From positions 1 to 21,466 of the forward strand of contig CAKZLA010000005.1 in the NCBI GenBank assembly GCA_937124525.1: 21,466 nucleotides of DNA, in the 5' to 3' direction. Below are positions 15,752-21,466 of this stretch, piece by piece. The position numbers and the translations under genes were made by a program. The stretch is from an uncultured Desulfobacterium sp. (GTDB taxonomy: Bacteria; Desulfobacterota; Desulfobacteria; Desulfobacterales; Desulfobacteraceae). Below the pieces are notes generated by a model, which saw only the letters and a program-made list of their open reading frames with translations, was not told where the DNA came from and made no database searches. Every line of letters starts with the position of its first letter. Position 1 is the first letter of the stretch.

Positions 15752-17229
15752 AGATCATGACAACAGAAACCTTGGTCCAAAATGACTCAAATATAGATTG
15801 GAAACGATGGCTCTTTCTCATCCTGGGGTTGGTCCTGTTTTTTGGCGTTAATTTCAGTCCGGCCTGGCCCGATGCCGTTGACCCCACAGGCAAGCATTTT
15901 GTTCTTGCCTCCCAGGCCAAGGGAGCACTTGCAGTTTTTCTTCTGGCAGGTATCTGGTGGGTGTTTGAAGTGGTGCCCATTGGGGTTACCAGTCTCACCA
16001 TTGGTGTTTTACAGGTGCTGTTCATGGTTCGTCCTGCAAGTAAAGCATTCAAGGATTTCATGGACCCATCGGTGCTCTTTATCTTTGCCTCCCTGGTCAT
16101 TGGCATGGTGTTTACCAAGACCGGATTGACAAAACGGCTGGCCTATAAAATGCTCTCCATTGTGGGGGAAAAAACCTCCATGATTTATCTCGGGTGCTTT
16201 GTGGTGACTGCAGCCCTGACCCACATCATGGCCCACACCGCAGTGGCCGCCACCATGTACCCATTATTGCTCACCATTTATCATATGTATGCCGATGATG
16301 ATACCCCCACAAAATTTGGTAAAGGTCTTTTTATTGGGATGGCCTATGTGGCGGGTGCAGGCTCCATTATTACCCTGTTGGGGGCAGCTCGGGGGGCCGT
16401 TGCACTGGGTTTTTATCAGGACATCGTGGGAAGAGAGATCTCTTTTTTTGACCTCAGTTACTATATGTTTCCCATTGGCTGGGTCATGGTGTTTGTTCTC
16501 TGGGGATTTTTCATGATTTTCTTTAAGCCTGAGAAGAAAAGCATCCCCGGGCTTAAAGAAAAAGCTGTGCGCCTGAATTCAGAGATGGGGTCGTTGACGA
16601 AAAATGAAATCCTGGCTGCTGTTATCATTTTTTCCTGCATTGCCGTCATGTCCCTTCGTTCCTTTATCCCCATGCTCAAACCCGTGGACAAGACTGCTAT
16701 TATTCTGATTTCAACCATTTTGTTTTTTGTTCTGGGCATTCTTGACCTTAAAGATCTTGAATCCATTCCCTGGAATATTATTCTACTTTTTGGCGGTGCC
16801 ATGAGTATTGGGTTTTGCCTTTGGGAAACCGGCGCTGCCGAGTGGTTGGCCATCAACTGGCTTACCATGTTCCAGCACTCCCACTGGTTTGTCTTTGTCA
16901 TGAGTATTGCATTTTTTGTCATGATGATGACAAACTTTATCATGAACGTTGCCGCCATTGCCATCTCACTGCCCGTGGCCCTGGTCATTGCCCCCTATCT
17001 CGGGGTTTCCCCCGAGGTAATTGTGTTTGCTTCTCTGGTCACAGCAGGCATGCCCTTTCTGCTTCTGGTGGGGGCTGCTCCCAATGCCATTGCCTATGAT
17101 TCCAAACAGTTCACCACCGGTGAATTCTTTAAATACGGCGTCCCGGCCAGCATTATCCTCATGCTCTTGGTGGGTATTGCCGTGGCGGTTGTCTGGCCCC
17201 TCATGGGTATGCCCATTCTCACCCATTGA
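15748..17229 (+). CDS. DASS/SLC13-family anion symporter with divergent substrate motifs
   Basis: A 493-aa inner-membrane protein with about 11-12 hydrophobic segments, in the divalent anion:sodium symporter family that carries dicarboxylates, citrate or sulfate. Family landmarks are ALAVFLLAGIWWVFEVVPIGVTS near 60-82 and the C-terminal VGAAPNAIAYDSKQFTTGEFFKYG region. The two Ser-Asn-Thr motifs that bind Na+ and carboxylate in VcINDY appear as A162-H163-T164 and M399-N400-V401, and the first PPN loop is LGAARGA. Substrate or coupling may therefore differ from the characterised members. The start is either the GTG at 15748 (overlapping the receiver stop by 4 nt) or the ATG at 15757. It is the last gene before a strong terminator. 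Confidence 0.92.
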   Translation: MKIMTTETLVQNDSNIDWKRWLFLILGLVLFFGVNFSPAWPDAVDPTGKHFVLASQAKGALAVFLLAGIWWVFEVVPIGVTSLTIGVLQVLFMVRPASKAFKDFMDPSVLFIFASLVIGMVFTKTGLTKRLAYKMLSIVGEKTSMIYLGCFVVTAALTHIMAHTAVAATMYPLLLTIYHMYADDDTPTKFGKGLFIGMAYVAGAGSIITLLGAARGAVALGFYQDIVGREISFFDLSYYMFPIGWVMVFVLWGFFMIFFKPEKKSIPGLKEKAVRLNSEMGSLTKNEILAAVIIFSCIAVMSLRSFIPMLKPVDKTAIILISTILFFVLGILDLKDLESIPWNIILLFGGAMSIGFCLWETGAAEWLAINWLTMFQHSHWFVFVMSIAFFVMMMTNFIMNVAAIAISLPVALVIAPYLGVSPEVIVFASLVTAGMPFLLLVGAAPNAIAYDSKQFTTGEFFKYGVPASIILMLLVGIAVAVVWPLMGMPILTH

Positions 17230-17248
17230 TTCAAGTGTTTCGTAGCAC

Positions 17249-17287
17249 AACAACGACCATGTCCTGGGGCATGGTCGTTGTTTTTTT
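17249..17287 (+). terminator. Intrinsic terminator of the transporter operon
   Basis: Perfect stem AACAACGACCATG (17249-17261) / CATGGTCGTTGTT (17270-17282) with an 8-nt loop, running into seven T residues (17281-17287). It lies 20 nt past the transporter stop codon. Confidence 0.93.
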
Positions 17288-17361
17288 ATATGAAAGTCTC
17301 ACCAACATGCTGGAATTAAAAGACTTTCATTTTTCGTTGTGGTAGGTGGTTACTGCCATGT
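17288..17361 (+). repeat. Two-hairpin repeat element, copy C
   Basis: Hairpin 1 is ATGAAAGTCT (17290-17299) / AGACTTTCAT (17321-17330), 10 bp perfect with a 21-nt loop. The box TTTTCGTTG follows, then hairpin 2 TGGTAG (17340-17345) / CTGCCA (17353-17358). The reverse complement matches copy A over the full element, from CATACATGGCAGTAACCACC to ATATAAAAAAA. Compared with A and B, the stem pair C-G is changed to G-C. Confidence 0.75.
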
Positions 17362-17368
17362 ATGTTTT

Positions 17369-17455
17369 ATGTGAAACTCCGTCCAAAGGGTGGTAATAAT
17401 TAGAGTTTCAATTTTCGTTGTGGGCAGGCCAGATCCCCAATATGATCTGCCCGTG
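17369..17455 (+). repeat. Two-hairpin repeat element, copy B
   Basis: Direct tandem of copy C, 81 bp further on. Hairpin 1 is TGAAACTC (17372-17379) / GAGTTTCA (17403-17410), the linker is ATTTTCGTTGT, and hairpin 2 is GGGCAG (17422-17427) / CTGCCC (17447-17452) with a longer loop of unrelated sequence. The loops differ from copies A and C while the stems and box are kept. Confidence 0.7.
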
Positions 17456-17468
17456 GCAGTTATAAGAA

Positions 17469-17482
17469 ATTCTATATAGAAT
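17469..17482. repeat. 14-bp perfect palindrome upstream of the FAD dehydrogenase
   Basis: ATTCTATATAGAAT is a perfect palindrome about 28 bp before the TTGACA at 17510. It could be an operator for a dimeric repressor. No regulator of a matching family is encoded next to it. Confidence 0.35.
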
Positions 17483-17685
17483 ACAATTTAAATTTCATTG
17501 CGAATTTATTTGACATTTTGTTCGAAAGGTATGTAGATGAAAAGTTTGTTTTTTAAAAAAGTTCGTAATTGGTTCACGGGCTGGGCAAATTCAAGTCAAA
17601 AATAATTTTTTGTGGGAATTACACATTTGTCAGTGCTGGTCATCCTAAGCCCCCCGGAATTCAATACGAGCTATACCATTAAGCC

Positions 17686-19077
17686 ATGGAAATCAAAATG
17701 AAATATGATGTAATTATAGTGGGCGGTGGTCCGGCAGGCTTGTTTTCTGCGTATTATCTCATGGAACATGCCAATCTCAAGGTATTGATGATTGAGAAGG
17801 GCAAGCCCCCCCTGGACCGCAAGTGTCCTAACCACATAACCCAGAAGTGTGTGGGGTGCAACCCATGTAATATTATGGCTGGGGTGGGGGGGGCAGGCCT
17901 TTACTCCGACGGAAAACTTAACTTTATTCCCCGCCTTGGTAAAACCGATCTCACCCAGTTCATGTCCCAGAGTGCGGCCCAGGAGCTCATCAATGAAACC
18001 GAAACCATTTTTACCCGTTTTGGTATGGATGGTCCGGTGTATCCCACTAATATGGAACAGGCCCGGGAGATCCGCAAGGATGCCAAACGTTTTGGGATTA
18101 ACCTGTTGCTCATTAAGCAAAAGCACCTGGGAAGTGACAATCTACCCACTTATATTGCACAAATGGCGGAATATATTCAAAACAAAGGGTTGACCATACA
18201 TACCTCGGAAGAGGTTATTGACGTGGGGGTTGAAAAGGAGCTGGTGAATCGGGTTATCACCAACAAGGGGGAATACCTCACCGACAATGTGATCCTGGCC
18301 CCCGGCCGCATCGGCGCCAACTGGGTGGGAAACCTGGCCCAGAAACACGGTATACCCCTTTCCCAGCGGGGCATTGAAGTGGGGGTTAGGGTGGAGGTGC
18401 ACAACGATATCATGGAGGATCTTTGCAATATCATCTATGACCCCACTTTTTTTATCCAGACCACCACCTACGATGATCAGACCAGAACTTTCTGCACCAA
18501 TCAGGGGGGCTTTATCTCCCTGGAAAATTATAAGGATTTTGTGTGTGTCAACGGCCACGCTTACACCAATAAAAAATCCAGTAATACCAATTTCGCCTTT
18601 CTTTCCAAGGTGGTGCTCACTGAACCTGTGACGGACAATCAGGCCTATGGAGAATCCATTGGGCGGCTGGCCAGCATTATTGGCGGGGGGAAACCCATTC
18701 TCCAGCGTTTTGGAGATCTTAAGCGGGGAAGACGATCCACCTGGAACCGCGTGAAAAAGGGGTATCTTGAGCCCACCATGACCAACGTGGTATGCGGAGA
18801 CATTGCCATGGCCCTTCCCGAACGGATTTTGTCCAATCTTATTGAGGGACTTGAGACCTTGAATTTGGTGGTACCGGGGGTTTCCAATGATGAAACTCTG
18901 CTCTATGCACCGGAGATTAAATTTTTTGCCACCCAGATGGAAACGGATAATCATTTAGAGACGCCCGTAAAAGGACTCTATGTGGCTGGAGACGGACCTG
19001 GTGTGGCCGGCAATATCGTATCTGCTGCGGCCACAGGCCTCATTCCTGCCAAAAAAATAATTCAAGGTTCTGCTTGA
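17686..19077 (+). CDS. FAD-dependent dehydrogenase (COG2509 type) with four-cysteine motif
   Basis: A soluble 463-aa flavoprotein. The N-terminal Rossmann motif VIIVGGGPAGLFSAYYL (about 9-25) binds FAD ADP, and the C-terminal GLYVAGDGPGVAGNIVSAAATG closes the FAD site. After the first fold come four cysteines, C47, C55, C58 and C61, in KCPNHITQKCVGCNPC. They are followed by GVGGAGLYSDGKLN, a typical combination in this uncharacterised dehydrogenase family. The cysteines could bind an Fe-S cluster or zinc, though this is not shown. The start is uncertain: ATG 17686 and ATG 17698 are both possible and neither has a strong ribosome binding site. It stands alone between the repeat-rich region and a likely terminator. 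The substrate is unknown. Confidence 0.88.
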   Translation: MEIKMKYDVIIVGGGPAGLFSAYYLMEHANLKVLMIEKGKPPLDRKCPNHITQKCVGCNPCNIMAGVGGAGLYSDGKLNFIPRLGKTDLTQFMSQSAAQELINETETIFTRFGMDGPVYPTNMEQAREIRKDAKRFGINLLLIKQKHLGSDNLPTYIAQMAEYIQNKGLTIHTSEEVIDVGVEKELVNRVITNKGEYLTDNVILAPGRIGANWVGNLAQKHGIPLSQRGIEVGVRVEVHNDIMEDLCNIIYDPTFFIQTTTYDDQTRTFCTNQGGFISLENYKDFVCVNGHAYTNKKSSNTNFAFLSKVVLTEPVTDNQAYGESIGRLASIIGGGKPILQRFGDLKRGRRSTWNRVKKGYLEPTMTNVVCGDIAMALPERILSNLIEGLETLNLVVPGVSNDETLLYAPEIKFFATQMETDNHLETPVKGLYVAGDGPGVAGNIVSAAATGLIPAKKIIQGSA

Positions 19078-19162
19078 CCCACCATCTGTCTCATAATATC
19101 CTTAGGATTGAACATAAACAAGTATAACGTCTATGGATCAATTTAATCAATAAGCTTTGAAT

Positions 19163-19188
19163 CCCTCGGCTTTCGGGGTGTGTTTTTT
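19163..19188 (+). terminator. Likely intrinsic terminator after the FAD dehydrogenase
   Basis: A short GC-rich stem (CCTCG 19164-19168 / CGGGG 19174-19178, one G-U pair, loop GCTTT) is followed by TGTG and six T residues (19183-19188). It lies about 85 nt past the stop codon. This suggests that the following gene has its own promoter. Confidence 0.5.
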
Positions 19189-19251
19189 AAAATTATGGAA
19201 GATAAAGAACTGGCCTTGAGTGGTTCAACATGACAGGCCTGGGAAAAAAAT

Positions 19252-21123
19252 ATGGATGTGACAAAATATTGTCCTGAAAAGGTATTTACACAGGAAGATG
19301 CAGTCAGAAAAATTCAAAACGGAAGTAGGGTGTTCATTGGTACAGGATGTGGGGAACCCCAGCAACTGATCAAAGCCATTGTTGATGACCAGCGTATCCA
19401 GGACATTGTTATATATCAGATGCTGTCATCCACACTTGCCAAATATGTGGATGATCCCAGTTTTTTAAATCGGTTCAGTCTCAAGCTGTTTTTTATCAGT
19501 GTCTCCATGCGCCAAGCGGCCTTTGAGGGAAAGATTGATTATATCCCGGTTTATCTTTCCCAGATCCCCCAGATTTTTTATTCCCAGGAAATTGGGCTGG
19601 ATGTGGCTCTTATCCAGGTGAGTCCCCCGGATCGCTTTGGATTCTGCAGTCTTGGAATATCTGTTGATATTACCCTTGCAGGAATGCAGAGTGCACAGAC
19701 TGTTATTGCCCAGATAAATCCAGATATGCCCAGAACCTGGGGTGACAGTCTTGTCCATGTGGATGAGATTGATTTTCTGGTGCTTCATCGGGAGCCGGTG
19801 GTGGAAATGCCCCCCCGGGAGAAAAATAACTATGTGGCAGAACGCATTGGCCACTATATCAATCAACTGGTGGATGATGGGGCTACCATTCAGGTGGGCT
19901 TTGGTCATCTCCCCAATGCCGTGGTCTCTTATCTTGACGAAAAAAAAGATTTGGGACTTCATACCCAGGTCATCACCGATGGGCTGCTGCCGCTTTTTAA
20001 AAAAAAGGTGATTAACAACCGCAATAAGTCTTATCTCCCCGGCCGGGCCGTGGCCTCCTTGTGTATGGGGTCAAGGGAGCTTTATGATTATGTTAATGAT
20101 AACCCCATGTTTTATTTCAGATCGTCGGAATTTGTCAATGATCCCAATGTGATTGCGAAAAATGATAATTTTATTTCCATTAGTTCTGCCCTGGAAATGG
20201 ACCTCACCGGTCAGATATGCACCGATTCTAAAGGATACCTTTTTTACAGCGGTATTGGCGATCAGGTGGATTTCATCCGGGGAAGTGCCCTTAGTAAAGG
20301 GGGATTTTCCATCATTGTCATTCCTTCCACGGCCCAGAATGGAAAGGTATCCCGCATTGTCCCCCACTTAAGTGAAGGGGCAGGTGTGGCCACCACCCGG
20401 GGGGATATTGACATTGTGGTCACAGAATACGGCATTGCAGAATTGCGCAGAAAAAGTATTTACCAGCGGGTTATTGAGCTTGCCCAGGTGGCCCATCCAA
20501 GGTTTCGCCAGCAATTGATTGAAGAGGCAAAAAAGCGACGGTACATTTTTCCGGATCAACTGCCCCCCACCAGTCAGGATCTGCTTTTTCTGGACGATTA
20601 TCACTCCTCCATGTCCCTGCCCATGGGGAAAAGCATCAGTTTCAGACCCCTGTTGCCATCGGATGAGTTTGAATCCCGGCATTTTTTCTATTCCCTCCAG
20701 GAGAATACCATCTATTATCGTTTTTTTCATAAGCGAAAGGTATTTTCAAGGAAAATGCTCCAGGGACAGTGGGCCAGTGTGGATTATCGCAGGAACATGT
20801 CCATCATTGGATTTCGGCAGCTTGGCAAACGAAAACAGATTATTGCCATCGGCTCCTATGCCGAGATTGACAGAGAAACGGCGGAGGTGGCATTTGTGGT
20901 GAAGGAAGAGATCCATAGCATGGGTATTGGGTCTCATCTTCTGGATATTCTGGAGAACATTGCAAAGGAAAATCAATATAAACGCTTCACCGCCACAGTG
21001 CTTGCGGAAAACAGAAAAATGATTCATGTGTTCCAGAAGCGGTATCCCCACGCAAAAATGATACGCAGCGGTGGCAGTGAAGTGGAAATTGACATGCCCT
21101 TTGACCCTGAAGCTGAAGTCTGA
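19252..21123 (+). CDS. Acetyl-CoA hydrolase/CoA-transferase family protein fused to a GNAT domain
   Basis: A soluble 623-aa two-domain protein. Residues 1-440 match the acetyl-CoA hydrolase / 4-hydroxybutyrate CoA-transferase family, which moves CoA between carboxylic acids: GYGHLP-like VGFGHLPNAVVSYL, LGLHTQVITDGLL, GRAVASLCMGS, DLTGQICTDS, RGDIDIVVTEYGIAELR. The catalytic glutamate expected in the H-[ST]-E-M motif is Gln239 here (codon CAG, 19966-19968). Residues about 456-615 form a GNAT acetyltransferase domain (EVAFVVKEEIHSMGIGSHLL with the acetyl-CoA loop). Such fusions occur in anaerobic deltaproteobacteria. The protein may be a CoA-transferase, an acyl-CoA-responsive acetyltransferase, or both. 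GGGAAAAAAAT precedes the ATG, a weak ribosome binding site. Confidence 0.9.
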   Translation: MDVTKYCPEKVFTQEDAVRKIQNGSRVFIGTGCGEPQQLIKAIVDDQRIQDIVIYQMLSSTLAKYVDDPSFLNRFSLKLFFISVSMRQAAFEGKIDYIPVYLSQIPQIFYSQEIGLDVALIQVSPPDRFGFCSLGISVDITLAGMQSAQTVIAQINPDMPRTWGDSLVHVDEIDFLVLHREPVVEMPPREKNNYVAERIGHYINQLVDDGATIQVGFGHLPNAVVSYLDEKKDLGLHTQVITDGLLPLFKKKVINNRNKSYLPGRAVASLCMGSRELYDYVNDNPMFYFRSSEFVNDPNVIAKNDNFISISSALEMDLTGQICTDSKGYLFYSGIGDQVDFIRGSALSKGGFSIIVIPSTAQNGKVSRIVPHLSEGAGVATTRGDIDIVVTEYGIAELRRKSIYQRVIELAQVAHPRFRQQLIEEAKKRRYIFPDQLPPTSQDLLFLDDYHSSMSLPMGKSISFRPLLPSDEFESRHFFYSLQENTIYYRFFHKRKVFSRKMLQGQWASVDYRRNMSIIGFRQLGKRKQIIAIGSYAEIDRETAEVAFVVKEEIHSMGIGSHLLDILENIAKENQYKRFTATVLAENRKMIHVFQKRYPHAKMIRSGGSEVEIDMPFDPEAEV

Positions 21124-21466
21124 TTTGTGGATACTGGTATGGGCTATGGCGGTCACATAAATTGAGACGGTTTCTCTCAGATAAATTGCGATATTGGTTC
21201 ATATCAAAGTTCACCCGGAAAGCATTTTGGGGGCTTGATCACAACATCTCCACTCTGGGGAGAGCCCAAGCTTACGTTATTGAAAAATTTGTAAGTTCTC
21301 AATAAGTCCGGGAATCCCAGGGATTTTTTTTTGAAGAGCACCCGCGTTTAAAGGGTTAAGCAGGGTTTATCACCTCAGGTTATTGAGAACTGTAAATATT
21401 CGGTTTGCTTATGTAAATGTTTGGACAGTGCCCCATATTCGCCTGTTTGGGGCTGCGTAGCATACT
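21124..21466. other. Right-end non-coding region
   Basis: Nothing in these 343 bases can be called a gene. They contain a possible terminator (21313-21332) and a 12-bp inverted repeat (AGTTCTCAATAA 21294-21305 / TTATTGAGAACT 21380-21391). A minus-strand frame is open from the right edge to a stop at 21380 (28 codons, including NMGHCPNIYISKPNIYSSQ), which might be the tail of a gene outside the window. It is too short to identify. Confidence 0.4.
21313..21332 (+). terminator. Possible terminator after the CoA-transferase/GNAT gene
   Basis: AATCC (21313-21317) and GGATT (21321-21325) form a short stem with a 3-nt loop that runs into nine T residues (21324-21332). The stem is weak and the hairpin lies about 190 nt past the stop codon. 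Confidence 0.4.

Larger units (their letters stand above)
17230..17685. other. Intergenic region with terminator and tandem structured repeats
   Basis: These 456 bases hold no gene. In order they contain the strong terminator (17249-17287), repeat copies C and B (listed separately), a 14-bp palindrome (17469-17482), and a TTGACA at 17510-17515 with only a poor -10 (TGTAGA, 16 bp on). That last pair is a weak promoter candidate for the FAD dehydrogenase about 150 nt downstream. Confidence 0.5.

Noticed and set aside
13839..17455. Repeats considered as integron attC sites or CRISPR repeats
   Set aside because: The conserved GTTGTGG box does not fit the attC core GTTRRRY, and there are no regular spacers or cas genes.
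18142..18954. Minus-strand open frame of 270 codons
   Set aside because: Antisense to the FAD dehydrogenase; composition mirrors the codon bias of the real gene and no motif is visible.

Overview
The window looks like chromosomal DNA of an anaerobic, signalling-rich deltaproteobacterium, most likely a Desulfobacterales-type sulfate reducer. This is an inference from gene style and not from a marker gene: a CheA with an unusual repeat-bearing linker, a dCache histidine kinase with stand-alone receiver proteins beside a DASS transporter, a cytidylate-kinase-like/receiver fusion, and a CoA-transferase fused to a GNAT domain. No rRNA, tRNA, CRISPR array or intact transposase was seen.

Left half, minus strand (7861 down to 1): one chemotaxis-type gene cluster, read from right to left. 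It begins with a soluble MCP-like coiled-coil protein that carries a CheZ-like phosphatase motif. It continues with a STAS protein lacking the phosphorylatable serine, CheY, CheA, CheW and a two-TM MCP with a duplicated sensor region and a C-terminal CheR tether. The 5' end of cheR runs off the left edge. Together they form a complete receptor-kinase-response regulator pathway with adaptation. CheY dephosphorylation may be done by the first protein. A 274-bp gap splits the cluster between cheY and cheA.

Middle, plus strand (8310-13172): a divergent PAS/sigma54 activator with an altered Walker B, then a four-gene overlapping operon behind a near-consensus sigma70 promoter. The operon holds a NifX/NafY-like small protein, a membrane dCache histidine kinase, a single-domain receiver, and a histidine-kinase-like protein with an H-box but no recognisable ATP-binding boxes (a possible phosphotransferase).

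Right half, plus strand (13938-21123): a cytidylate-kinase-like/BON/receiver fusion, another single-domain receiver and a divergent DASS (SLC13) transporter, closed by a strong terminator. Then come a COG2509-type FAD dehydrogenase and a CoA-transferase/GNAT fusion, each apparently its own unit. The three receivers of the middle and right regions resemble one another closely and none has a DNA-binding output. My reading (inference) is that they form a phosphorelay tied to sensing, uptake and activation of an organic acid.

The most unusual non-coding signal is a family of three two-hairpin elements of about 75-85 bp. One lies in the leader of the 13938 gene. Two lie in tandem and inverted just after the transporter terminator. 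Their stems show a compensatory base change, so they bracket the fusion-receiver-transporter operon as inverted structured repeats. A separate 103-bp element with 20-bp terminal inverted repeats lies at 13213-13315.
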